Source of the DNA: Megaleporinus macrocephalus
Taxonomy: Eukaryota; Chordata; Actinopteri; Characiformes; Anostomidae
NCBI GenBank assembly: GCA_021613375.1
Contig: CM038714.1
Location: 44,035,623-44,099,622 of the forward strand
Length of the DNA stretch: 64,000 nucleotides
Direction of reading: 5' to 3'
This document shows positions 51,719 to 63,118 of this stretch, in pieces. Below the pieces are notes generated by a model, which saw only the letters and a list, made by a program, of their open reading frames with translations, did no database searches and was not told where the DNA came from. The position numbers and the translations under genes are program-made. The first letter of the stretch is position 1. Each line of letters begins with the position of its first letter.

Positions 51719-51780
51719 CTTTACTGCATTACCAAAAAAAAAGAAAGAGAGGGAAGAAAAAAAAAAAAAAGAAAATCACA
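51719..51780 (-). promoter_or_regulatory. chd5: chd5 leader: two-codon upstream frame and acceptor-like pyrimidine tract
   Basis: Read on the minus strand, a roughly 45-base pyrimidine tract is followed by GGTAATGCAGTAAAG and then the chd5 ATG. It can be read in two ways. ATG-CAG-TAA is a minimal upstream open frame ending two bases before the main ATG. Alternatively the tract plus TGCAG is a strong 3' splice acceptor (AG at 51724-51725), which would make a non-coding first exon likely. Only one of these can hold in a given transcript. Confidence 0.5.
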
Positions 51781-51799
51781 TCCAAGCCGGAGCAGCAAA

Positions 51800-52080
51800 G
51801 TCGTGGAAACTTAACCCCTTCAGAGCAGCAGCAGCAGCAGCAGCCAGCGAGCGATGTAGGCTAATGCAACGCCTTTGAAAGGAGAAGAAGAGCCGGAGCA
51901 GGAGGAGGAGGTAGAGGAGGAGGAGGAGGAGGAGGAGGAGGACGTTCAGTGAAGGTGAGGAATTTTATTCAACACTTGGCACCCTCCGAAAAAAAAGAAG
52001 AAGGAGAAGAAGGAGAAGAAGAAGGAGGAGGAGGAGGAGGAGGAGGAGGAGGAGAAGGTGGTGGTGGAGGAGTAAAAAAA
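51800..52080. repeat. GCA and GGA triplet runs in the chd5 5' region
   Basis: CAG/GCA triplets at about 51822-51842 and two GGA/GAA triplet blocks at about 51900-51942 and 51990-52075. They lie between the start codon and the CpG-rich region. If transcribed as chd5 leader they would read as CTG and TCC triplets. Confidence 0.75.
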
Positions 52081-52279
52081 AGAAAAAGAAAAAGATGGCT
52101 GCCCTATATTGAAGCCGCCCCAAAAAACCTCTTTCCCTCCTCCATCCAAATCCTGCGCTCTGGAAATAAGAAAGAGCCAAAAATGGAACACACATGCCCA
52201 GCTTGTGACGTCTGGTCGGTTGCCATGGCGATCCATCCCATAATGATGGTGGGGCACGACTAGTTAGTAGTGCTTTCCC

Positions 52280-52512
52280 TTGGTAACCGGTTGGACCAGG
52301 ACACGCGCGCGCGCGCACGCCAGACGCTGCACGGACGCGCGCGTGCACCGGGCTCGTGCGTACGATTTTTTTGGATGAGGTGAGGGGGGGGTAAAGAAAA
52401 GTTCTCTCGACCCCCCCGCCTCTCTCCCCGCCTCCGTTTCGTCTCCAGCAACGCCGCCGTGCTCGAGCAACATCTCTGCAACGGCCAGACCGATTGCACG
52501 AGCGAGCCAGCA

Positions 52513-52601
<89 letters not shown>

Positions 52602-52915
52602 TAGGAACACACTGCGCGCCTTTGTTTGCATCACATGCACGCGATGTCTCCCTTCCGCGCGACACACACTGTGTTTTGGTTTGGTTTACAGGTGTCAGTG
52701 GGGCGCGAGGACGCTCGTGTTTGACAGCGCGGTGGTCGTACCTTTAAATGAAAGGAAGAAAGGAATGGGGGGGGGGAGGGGGGAGGTGGGTTCGCTCAGC
52801 CCGGATGCAACAGATGCAGAACGCGGCCAATTAAAGAGCCGGTTAGCGCGGGTATAATCGGCTCGCGCGTTCGGGACCACCGGAGAGTCACGAGCGCCGT
52901 TGTCAAGGTTACAGC
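52280..52915 (-). promoter_or_regulatory. chd5: CpG-rich region, candidate chd5 promoter
   Basis: About 560-1200 bases upstream of the chd5 ATG the DNA turns rich in CpG, with repeated GCGCGC and GCACGC blocks at 52304-52350, 52430-52525, 52610-52665 and 52840-52915. The rest of the window is CpG-poor. This is the only such region near the first coding exon, so it is the best promoter candidate. It is interrupted by a GA/GT simple repeat at 52520-52600 and a G-run at 52768-52790. No TATA box or start site can be placed from sequence alone. Confidence 0.45.
52520..52600. repeat. (GA)n(GT)n(GA)n microsatellite in the CpG-rich region
   Basis: About 22 GA, 11 GT and 8 GA units in the candidate chd5 promoter. 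Confidence 0.95.
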
Positions 52916-52921
52916 AGCGCA

Positions 52922-54690
52922 GCCTGAAACAAAGAGAGAGAGAGAGAGAGAGAAAAGACACTGAGAGAAGGAATGCAAGAGAGACATAAGGAAAGCGAGG
53001 GATAGAGAAGGAATGTGAATGAGAGAGGGAGGACAGTAAGAGAAGAGAGGAAGAAGGAAGAGAGAGGTTTGGGTGAGACGAAAGCGGGTAAAGATAGAAG
53101 GAGGGTGAGTGAGAGATCTAAGGAGACAGAAGGAAAGTGAGTGACACGTGAGAGAGGGAGAGGAGAAAAGAAAGGGAGAGACACAAGGAAAGGGAGTGAG
53201 AGAGAAGAGGAAGGTGAGAGAGACAAATAATGACAAAGAAGAGGAAAGTAGGTGAGAGACATGAGGAGAAAGAGAAAGAGGGAGAAGGAAAGTAAGTGAG
53301 AGACATAAGGAGAAAGAGAAAGAGGGAGAAGGAAAGTAAGTGAGAGACATGAGGAGAAAGAGAAAGAGGGAAAGTAAGTGAGAGACATGAGGAGAAAGAG
53401 AAAGAGGGAGAGGGAAAGTAAGTGAGAGACATGAGGAGAAAGAGAAAGAGGGAGAGGGAAAGTAAGTGAGAGACATGAGGAGAAAGAGAAAGAGGGAGAA
53501 GGAAAGTAAGTGAGAGACATAAGGAGAAAGAGAAAGAGGGAGAAGGAAAGTAAGTGAGAGACATAAGGAGAAAGAGAAAGAGGGAGAGGGAAAGTAAGTG
53601 AGAGACATGAGGAGAAAGAGAAAGAGGGAGAAGGAAAGTAAGTGAGAGACATAAGGAGAAAGAGAAAGAGGGAGAAGGAAAGTAAGTGAGAGACATGAGG
53701 AGAAAGAGAAAGAGGGAGAAGGAAAGTAAGTGAGAGACATGAGGAGAAAGAGAAAGAGGGAGAAGAAAAGTGAGAGACATGAGGAGAAAGAGGGAGAAGG
53801 AAAGTAAGTGAGAGACATGAGGAGAAAGAGAAAGAGGGAGAAGGAAAGTGAGTGACAGTGAAAGAAAGAAGGGGAAGCTGAATGAGGCAAAGAAAGAGAG
53901 AGCGCAGAGGAAAGCAATTGAGACACAAATGGAGAGAATGGGAGAAAAATGAGAGAAACCTGCAGAGATAGAGAGAAAAGGTAAGTGAGTGTGAGACATG
54001 AGACAACGAGGAGGAAAGCGAGTGAGAGACATAAAGGAGAGAGGGGAGTATTGTAAGCGAGAGAAAGAAAGGGAGAGAAACAAAACATGAGTCTGAGACA
54101 AAGAGACAGAATGAAAGAAAGCAACGTGAGAGGATGAAAGAAAGAGAGAGGGAAAGTGAGAAAAAGAAATGGAGGGAAAAGAGACAGAAGGAAAGAGTGA
54201 CAGACATGGGGGTGTGAACGAGTGTAAGACACAGAAGGAGGAGAATAGAGATAGAATGAGGGAGCAGAAAGAAATAGAGGATAGAAAGAAGAAATAAAGT
54301 GAGAAAGAGAAGGAAAGAGAACACAGAAGCAGAGGAGAGCAAGATTAAGGAAAGAGGATGAAGAGAATTGGTGAGAGAAGAGAGAGAGAGAAGTAGAAAG
54401 TAAAGAAATTGAAGGGAAGATTAAACAAGAAGAGAAAACATAAACAAAGGAAAGAGTTGAGGTAAGTGGTAAAAGTAGAGCGAAAGAAGGAGAGAGGGAT
54501 AGAACAAGGATAAAAAGAACAGAAAGAAAGGGAAGGAGATGAATTAGGAAAGGTGAGAAAAGACTGAAAGAAGGAAAGAGGACAGGGAGGGAAGGAGTGA
54601 GACATGAGAAACGAGAAACAAGGAGGAGAGGAGAAAAGAACAGCACAGGGAAAAGAAAGGGGAGCAAAGAGGAGAGTGGTCCTGGATGAG
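52922..54690 (+). repeat. polypurine tract upstream of chd5, about 1.77 kb
   Basis: Strongly A/G-biased plus strand with short T and C interruptions. The 623- and 477-codon Ser/Leu/Phe-rich frames on the other strand come from this bias. It directly follows the CpG-rich region. Confidence 0.95.
53243..53857 (+). repeat. 44-bp purine minisatellite, about 14 copies
   Basis: Unit GAAAGTAAGTGAGAGACATG, then AGGAGAAAGAGAAAGAGGGA GAAG. Units differ by ATG/ATA before AGG, and a few are shortened. Confidence 0.93.
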
Positions 54691-55027
54691 CAGTTCCTTG
54701 AGTGTTTCTTAGAAAGAGAGGAAGAGGGGGATTTCGGTGGGTCTCTGGAGTCCAGCATCTGGTCCAGCAGACGAACTAGCCGCCGCGTGCCAGACGGACT
54801 TTCTAGTAGTCAAGGCAACTGGAATTACAGTATAATTATTATCTGAGGGGCTTCAGCTGTTTCGATCAAACCCAAACCGAACGTCTGAGAGTCTGTCTGT
54901 GGTCAGTCTCACAGCAACAGCTCACACGATTACTGGCGTTTTGGTTCTACAGCTTTCTTAAGCTCACCGGTTACTGAAGCTTCTCACATATACACAGTTA
55001 CACAAGGTGCTGAAACGTTCTCTGAGC

Positions 55028-55190
55028 CGTGCTAGAGAACCACATTCAGATGAGTGAGGAACCTTTCAATGGATACTTCTTGTCAGTGAGATGAGTGAGA
55101 GGGACCTTCTTAAAGCTGGACTAATAATAAAGAGCATGCGGTCAATGCTGGTTTAGGCTGGTGCAGTGCTGGTTTAGCTGGTCACCCAGG
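55028..55190 (+). repeat. direct repeat flanking the 58-bp array, left copy
   Basis: CATTCAGATGAGTGAGGAAC, CTTTCAATGGATA and TCAATGCTGGTTTAGGCTGG recur at 57620-57705. Confidence 0.75.
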
Positions 55191-55511
55191 CTGATCATTC
55201 AGGTTGACCAGTATTCCAGCAGCCAGAGCACAACACATGCTGGTCTGTACTGGTTTTTGTAGTAAGTTCAAGTTTCGAGGAAGAAGCCGTGTTCACACGG
55301 CAGTGCGTATGGTGGTTAAATCGGATTATTTAAGTTTAGGTTTTGAGTTAGAAGTGAACTGAATCTGATTGTCTGGTCAGACTATAGTCTGGTCAGATTG
55401 TCTGGTCAGACTATAGGTTTGCCCTGTGTTGTCTGTCTTTGTTTACATTATCCTTTCTTTGCCATGTGCATATGTCTTTGTTTTCGTTCCTCAGGTTGGC
55501 GTTTCAGCCAG

Positions 55512-57455
55512 TCTACTACATACATACATCCATATCCAGATGTTCTCTCACTCTTCTTTCTCTGTACAGTCTACCACATACATACATCCATATCTAGATG
55601 TTCTCTCACTCTTCTTTCTCTGTACAGTCTACTACATCCATACATCCGTATCCAGATGTTCTCTGACTCTTCTTTCTCTGTACAGCCTACTACATACATC
55701 CATATCCAGATGTTCTCTCACTCTTCTTTCTCTGTACAGTCTACTACATACATACATCCATATCCAGATGTTCTCTCTCACTCTTCTTTCTCTGTACAGT
55801 CTACTACATACAAACATCCATATCCAGATGTTCTCTCACTCTTCTTTCTCTGCACAGTCTACCACATACATACATACATATCCAGATGTTCTCTCACTCT
55901 TCTTTCTCTGTACAGTCTACTATATACATACATACATCCATATCTAGATGTTCTCTCACTCTTCTTTCTCTGTACAGTCTACTACATACATACATCCATA
56001 TCCAGATGTTCTCTCTCTCTCTTCTTTCTCTGTACAGTCTACCACATGCATACATACATATCCAGATGTTCTCTCACTCTTCTTTCTCTGTACAGTCTAC
56101 TATATACATACATACATCCATATCTAGATGTTCTCTCACTCTTCTTTCTCTGTACAGTCTACTACATACATACATCCATATCCAGATGTTCTCTCTCTCT
56201 TCTTTCTCTGTACAGTCTACTACATACATACATCTATATCCAGATGTTCTCTCTTCTTTCTCTGTACAGTCTACTACATACATACATCCATATCCAGATG
56301 TTCTCTCTTCTTTCTCTGTACAGTCTACTACATACATACATCCATATCCAGATGTTCTCTCACTCTTCTTTCTCTGTAGTCTACTACATACATACACCCA
56401 TATCCAGATGTTCTCTCACTCTTCTTTCTCTGTACAGTCTACTACATACATACTTCCATATCCAGATCTTCTCTCACTCTTCTTTCTCTGTACAGTCTAC
56501 TGCATACATACATCCATATCCAGATGTTCTCTCACTCTTCTTTCTCTGTACAGTCTACTGCATACATACATCCATATCCAGATGTTCTCTCACTCTTCTT
56601 TCTCTGTACAGTCTACTACATACATACATCCATACCCAGATGTTCTCTCACTCTTCTTTCTTTGTACAGCCTACCACATACATACATCCATACCCAGATG
56701 TTCTCTCACACTTCTTTCTCTGTACAGTCTACTACATACATACATCCATACCCAGATGTTCTCTCACTCTTCTTTCTTTGTACAGCCTACCACATACATA
56801 CATCCATATCCAGATGTTCTCTCACTCTTCTTTCTCTGTACAGCCTACTACATACATCCATATCCAGATGTTCTCACTCTTCTTTCTCTGTACAGTCTAC
56901 TACATACATCCATCCATATCCAGATGTTCTCTCACTCTTCTTTCTCTTTACAGTCTACTACATACATACATCCATACCCAGATGTTCTCTCACTCTTCTT
57001 TCTCTGTACAGTCTACCACATACATACATCCATATCCAGATGTTCTCTCACTCTTCTTTCTCTGTACAGTCTACTACATACATACATCCATATCCAGATG
57101 TTCTCTCACTCTTCTTTCTCTGTACAGTCTACTACATACATCCATCCATATCCAGATGTTCTCTCACTCTTCTTTCTCTGTACAGTCTACCACATACATA
57201 CATACATATCTAGATGTTCTCTCACTCTTCTTTCTCTGTACAGTCTACCACATACATACATCCATATCCAGATGTTCTCTCACTCTTCTTTCTCTGTACA
57301 GTCTACCACATACATACATATCCAGATGTTCTCTCACTCTTCTTTCTCTGTACAGTCTACCACATACATACATCCATATCCAGATGTTCTCTCACTCTTC
57401 TTTCTCTGTACAGTCTACTGCATACATACATCCATATCCAGATGTTCTCTCACTC
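55512..57455 (+). repeat. 58-bp minisatellite, about 33 copies
   Basis: Unit TCTACTACATACATACATCC, ATATCCAGATGTTCTCTCAC, TCTTCTTTCTCTGTACAG. Copies differ by small indels (ACAT and TC units). The 692-codon open frame passes through all copies by chance and codes for nothing recognisable. The end of each unit looks like a 3' splice site. Confidence 0.97.
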
Positions 57456-57619
57456 ACCTTCACGCGCTGTGGTTGATGTTAGCAACTGGCTCTGGTTGTT
57501 AGGTGGTCTGGGTCTGGTCTGTGTTGAGATGTCTGTTCAGAAATATCCCGCAGTCAGCAGCTTCACTGACCCGAGCTCTCGCCTTGCTGGAGTGTTGGGT
57601 AGTTGGCACCAGCTTTACC

Positions 57620-57710
57620 ACTTTCAGATGAGTAAGGAACCTTTCAATGGATAGTTCTTTAGAGAAAAGGAATGCATTCAATGCTGGTTTAGGCTGGTGC
57701 AGTAAAGTTC
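57620..57710 (+). repeat. direct repeat flanking the 58-bp array, right copy
   Basis: TTTCAGATGAGTAAGGAACC TTTCAATGGATA and TCAATGCTGGTTTAGGCTGG TGCAGT match the left copy at 55028-55190. Confidence 0.75.
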
Positions 57711-59201
57711 ATTACTCTCTGTAGTTTCATGCTTACGTGTTTAGATTGATTTATAATGCCTTGTATGTGGATCTATTTGGTTGATACACATCCTGAAGGG
57801 AGGAATCAGCCACAGGAGCTCTGATTCAAACCCACATACAAAAGTGGCTTGAATCCAAATTGGAAACAGTCAGATGTGGCTTTGTGCTGTTCAGATTTGA
57901 GAATTTTTTTTAAAGGGTTCGTTGTAGCCGTAGTTCTTTGGTAGGTTTTAAAAGTAGAGTGTCGCTGGCTGGGCACCATTAAGGAGACTTGTCTACCTGT
58001 GAAAGCCCTAACAGTACAAACCATCTCTAGGAATTGGTCAACCATGCCTCACGTCTGCAGCAGAAGAAGCAAGACAGACAAAGTGATCTGCATTAGTTTG
58101 ACCGAAACAATAAACCATTTAATATAAACACCATGATTGGTCAACACCTGCACTGCGGGGCTGTGACTGGTCAGAATTCTCCCAGCATGAAGTCATGATG
58201 CGGAGTCAATTCAATAGGAGTCGATTCTTTGACTCCAACACATCTGGACTTTTCAACTCTGTAGTATTTCCTCCACCATAATCCATTCAAGAGATATGTT
58301 GACCAAGATGAGTGTAAATCAGTAGAGTTTGAGTAGTGAGTTATTTAATTAGCAGCTTTAAACAACACCAGCTGAAGCAGAGTTGCTTAATTTTTACATT
58401 TCCATTCCACCTTAAACAGCACTGCAGTTACATTCCGCAGTTTACATTACAAGCTAACTGAGGCATCATTTAAGGTGGACTGAAATGAAGCTGGTGTATA
58501 CAAAACTGAGAAGCTTGAAATCAGATCCTTTTAAAGAACCATGACTACAGCAGTGATTTTCTCAGTACATCACTCAGAGGTTCCCCTCCACCCTCATGTG
58601 AAATGAGATGCATTGTCATTAAGTCACCAGTCTAAAGTGTCTAAACTACATTTAACAAGATGAGTTTAATCTCTACTGTATCCCATTATCAGTCTCTTTG
58701 CTGTCTTGGTTGAAACTAAGGAGTTCTGAGGTGACAAGAGTCAGAGTAGACTCCAGATTTGTGCATCACTAACTGAAAGAACATGCATTGGTTATAAGGC
58801 TTATTTGCATAAATATAATATCAGCACTGCAAAGGCCAGTACTGAGTGCGTTCTAATGTATGTAACAGTCTAGTCAGAATCGAAACTACAGCAGTCACAT
58901 ACACAGAATACTCCAATTTCAGAGATTGGCAATGGCCTAGAAATCTGATTAAGAAATCCAGTGAAGGGAGCTGGGCTTTAGCTCAGTAATCGGGTTTCTT
59001 AGCGCATGTGTACTCTTAGTGTTTCTTCTGGATTTCTCCGTCTGCACATGCACTAAAGCAGACCACAGAATGGGGGACTGTTTATATATTTACATTGTTA
59101 TTTTTATAGATTTAGATCTTATTTACACACAAAAGCCCTAGTAGGAATGTTTATGCTCAACTCAGTAAGCAAAATTAAGACAGATTGGTTCTTTTGAAAA
59201 T
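57711..59201. other. intergenic stretch downstream of rpl22, no gene seen
   Basis: Moderately A/T-rich DNA with fragments of dispersed repeats only. No supported exon. Confidence 0.5.
58398..58487. mobile_element. short MITE with CATTCCACCTTAAA ends
   Basis: CATTTCCATTCCACCTTAAA at the left and its inverted copy TTTAAGGTGGACTGAAATG at the right, about 90 bp. Same terminus family as the foldback at 51449. Confidence 0.65.
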
Positions 59202-59207
59202 TTTATT
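59202..59207 (-). terminator. rpl22: poly(A) signal of rpl22
   Basis: AATAAA on the minus strand, 28 bases after the rpl22 stop codon. A short 3' UTR like this is normal for ribosomal protein genes. The expected cleavage site is about 10-30 bases further, near 59175-59190. Confidence 0.8.
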
Positions 59208-59235
59208 GAATTTCCAAAAGGGGGCCAGCGTCCAT

Positions 59236-59406
<171 letters not shown>

Positions 59407-60829
59407 TCAATACAAATGCAATGCGGTCACATCCCAGATATCTCAAGTTCTCCAGAAACTATAGAAGGAACGACTAACTGGGCCTTTAATAACAACTATC
59501 ATTAGAAAAAAATACCATAAGCATGCACAATATTTCAATTTACATAGATAAATCAATCAAAACAATCAAATATGATAGAGTAAACAGGTGTTATACTTGA
59601 CAATTTAGTCCAACGTGTAATTGGGGGCTGTTGGGTGCATAATCTATAAACTTGTAAAATAATAAATAGAGTGTGAACACGTGAACAATATACTGACATA
59701 TGATTTTACTAATAATGACAGCTATGCTTGCAACCATTACACATTAGAACATAAGAACATTGAAATGGTGTAACTGCAGAAAACAGCCTACTTTCCTCAA
59801 GAACCCGTCTGGTGTTTACTGCTCATCAGTAAACAGCAATGTTTCCCCCAATTCTGTTCAAGTACTCTCGTTCATTTCATTGTTTCCCTGCTCCGAAACA
59901 CCCGACTCAACTCATCAGCTCATCAACAGCCCTTCATGCGTTTTACAATAGGTGTGTGAAAATGAGCCGTGCAGGGGTGCACCAGGATTAGGAAACAATT
60001 GTGCACACAATCCCTGCAGCACAATGACTTAATTAACAACCTTAGTCACGCGGGGCCAGACGAGATCTCGTAGGGAGACCTTTTTGGGGGGTAAACGCAG
60101 ACAGGAGCAGAGTTATTATGGTGGGAACAAACTAAGGGGGAAAATATTCAAAGCAATCCACCATCGCATGGCAGAGCTTAGAGTAGGGGCTGATGGGGCA
60201 CCTGTCAAAACCCCCTTAATTAAAAAGCCTGTTAGTCTGTGGATGTAATGAGTGATGGCGAAAATGCTATCACCCCAATACTCCAGTTGAGCATGCACTG
60301 CAAGTTTAAATATAGGTAAAACCTTAAAATCTGTCAATCAATGTCCAATAATCTATGTACAACCAGGACATTAGCAGTTACTTAAGCTTACATACACACC
60401 AAATTAAGCTGTTTATAGAAGATGAAACTGATGCAATGTGATTTTATTCCAGTCAGTCTGCTTTGTCAGTATTTCTGGAAACTGTAAAGACCTGTGCCAG
60501 TAAAGGTACCAGGGGCCTTTCCCTAAAACTTTTCACCTGTGTGCTTTCAACATATGCTGTGGTGCAAAATCAAGCAGACTGTTATAGAGCACTAAAACAT
60601 TTTATAGTTTATACAACAATGTTGACTATACATTTCCAAGCTAACCAAGTAAATGGAACTATTCACCACCAGACAACTAGGTAGATGGTTTAAATAATAA
60701 AAGATGAAATAAATAATAAATTAGATCAAGTTTTGACATGTTTACTTGCTTTGTAGGACTTCAGAGACACACAATTACAGCATTAGAAGACACAAGGAGG
60801 GAAGAGAACCTTAAACCCTGCAAGCACAT

Positions 60830-61440
60830 CACACGATTAAATTAGATGATGCTGGTGTGCATGTGGGTTTGGGTATTGAAACCAAGTTCCAGTTCAGCTC
60901 TGGTTCCAAGAACTGGGTACGCGCTACAGAAAATAAAACAGATCTTTTTTTATGCATGCTTCAACATACAAGGAAGCAGCAATCTGCCAGGACCTGTGCA
61001 CATGAGGGGTTTTTAATGACTGGCTCCACCACAGCATTAGTGGAGCAGAGACTGTAGCAGGTGTTAAAAAGCAATATGTGGAAAGTTGATCTGCTGTAAG
61101 GTGGCACCTTTAAACGAGGTATTGATGCCCAAGTATCATAACCGACAGCCCCACAGACGCTGTCACTAGTACATCAGTTCTTCTCGTTAGGAACGAGGGG
61201 AAAGCTAACCAGGGATAGAACCCAGAACTGTTACAGAGCGCTGACAACATCTGTAGAAGCAAAGATTATACATAAGGTAGAGCTAATCCTCTATGATAGA
61301 AGGGGCTACATCTCTCCCTAGGTGTGAGTCACAGTCTTTTAGGTAAGCAAAGAGCTAATGCTGGGTTCGGGTGCTCATGAGGAAGGTTGAATATACCGTT
61401 ATCTAGTAAATACACCTTGTTCGGGTGCTCGTTTGATACG
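60830..61440 (+). pseudogene. degenerate hAT-like fragment, second copy
   Basis: Shares AGCTAATGCTGGGTTC, GGTGCTCAT, GGCTCCACCACAGCATTAGT and AATATGTGGAAAGTTGAT with 27510-27790. No intact frame. Confidence 0.45.
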
Positions 61441-62869
61441 CCCACCACACGGTGGGAACAAAAAGCATGAAGGTCCTGAGAATACAACAGTGCGTTTGCT
61501 GTAAATAGAGGCTCCAAACAAATAAATATATTTAATATTATTTCATTTAACATATATATTTCCCTACAGTGACTTAACATTTTTCCCATTGGTGTAAAAG
61601 GTTAAATGTGATCTTATGTTAAATATCTCAGGAACCTGTGCGTTATCTAAGATAAATAGAATATTACGTGTATAAAGCTGCCTTGATCTGCAATAGTTGG
61701 ATAGACATTTAAGATTATCACCTGACAGTGAAGCACAAAAAGGAGCAGTGTTGTTGTAGAAATTGGTTACTTTTTGTAAGAATTAGATAAAATATTGTCC
61801 ATCACTGTTAAAAACGCTGCATCACAGATGTGGCAATTAAATCTTTTACTATCACATGGACTCAAAATGAATCGAGCAGAACCAAAATCAATAAGCAGAA
61901 TCTTTCAAATTTAAAAGACACCCTTTCGCCATGTAGACTGTATTACTACATGAAGTAGTTTTAGAATGTAGTTTTAAAAAAGTCTTCATCACGACCGATT
62001 TTCATGTAAAGTGTGTAGCGCAAGCATATTCAATTTCATAACCTAGGACTGAGATTAACATTAAAAAATAATAACAACAATAACAATAAAAAACTCTGGG
62101 GAAAAAGCAAGGCCCATACCAGACTTTGACTTGAATGAGCAAAAGTTTCTTGAATTCTTCATCATTTATTTATGGTGAAGTCACATAATCCTGACCAGGT
62201 TCTCTGCCAGAGTACTGAGGGGGACAGCAAAAAAAAATGGCCACACCAGCAAGATACGAGGATGGAGGGACCAGCACTCTCTCCTAACTCTCCTAAATAG
62301 TGATATGAATGGGCCACATCAAAAGACAGACTTACAATTAACAATACATATCTAGCTCTGGGTGAAAAACATTACAGATAGTTGGCCAGCTAATAATGCT
62401 GTGGGTGTTTGGGATGTTATACAATCAAATTCCCATAGGCTACATTCACCCCAGTTATTAAAGGGGGTCTCTATTGTGCTCATTTCCTGCTTTTTATTAC
62501 AGAATGTAATTTTAAGAGTCTACGAGAATAGATTTACATGCTTCAGTTTCCCAAAACACAGTACTGTGCTCTGATGTCAGCCCACACACTTCACTCTGAT
62601 TGGACAACCGTCAGTGCGGCATCCTGCTACAAGTTTACCCCAATAACGCTGTGGCTATTTTACAGTTGCATCAACTGTAGTTTGAGCCAGAGTTTGATTC
62701 TGAAGTCAGGCAGGGCAGCTCTTTTTGTTAGGGTATGGGAAGTTTGCTAGTAGGTGGGTAATAAGGGTTGTTATGAGATGACATCACCTTGTAACATGGC
62801 TCAAACTTTACATCACCTCCTGAACTAGAATATTTATGAAACATGTTTAAGCCGAACTTCTTATTGTAT

Positions 62870-63118
62870 TCTGTTAGGGGGATAGGTTTCTCCCTTGAGC
62901 CTGGGTTCCTCTCAAGTTTTCTTTCTTTCTTTTATTAAGCTTTTCCTTGCCTCTGTTGCCTCCGGCTTGCTCTAGGGGGGCTTGGACCTCGATACCCTTT
63001 CTCAAGTTTTGCTATGCATGAACTCTTTTCTTTCCATCCTAAACTGTTTTTCTGTAAAGCTGCTTTGAGACAACACTGACTGTAAAAAGCATTACATAAA
63101 TAAATGTTGATTGATTAT
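62870..63118 (+). mobile_element. teleost retroposon 3' end
   Basis: GAGCCTGGGTTCCTCTCAAG, CTTGGACCTCGATACCC, TGTAAAGCTGCTTTGAGACA ACACTG and AAATAAATGTTGATTGATT form the well-known 3' tail of a common fish interspersed repeat. Confidence 0.7.

Noticed and set aside
51949..52263. Gly/Glu/Lys-rich plus-strand frame of 104 codons
   Set aside because: Generated by GGA/GAA triplet repeats upstream of chd5, with no homology.
52796..54667. 623-codon Ser/Leu/Phe-rich frame on the minus strand
   Set aside because: Direct result of the polypurine composition. It looks like membrane segments but has no family match.
55398..57502. 692- and 538-codon frames
   Set aside because: Two overlapping frames of the same 58-bp minisatellite, with no recognisable protein features.
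61984..62165. C/D-box snoRNA in the rpl22 intron
   Set aside because: C-box-like RTGATGA motifs occur on the minus strand near 61984 and 62159, but no matching CTGA D box lies within 100 bases.
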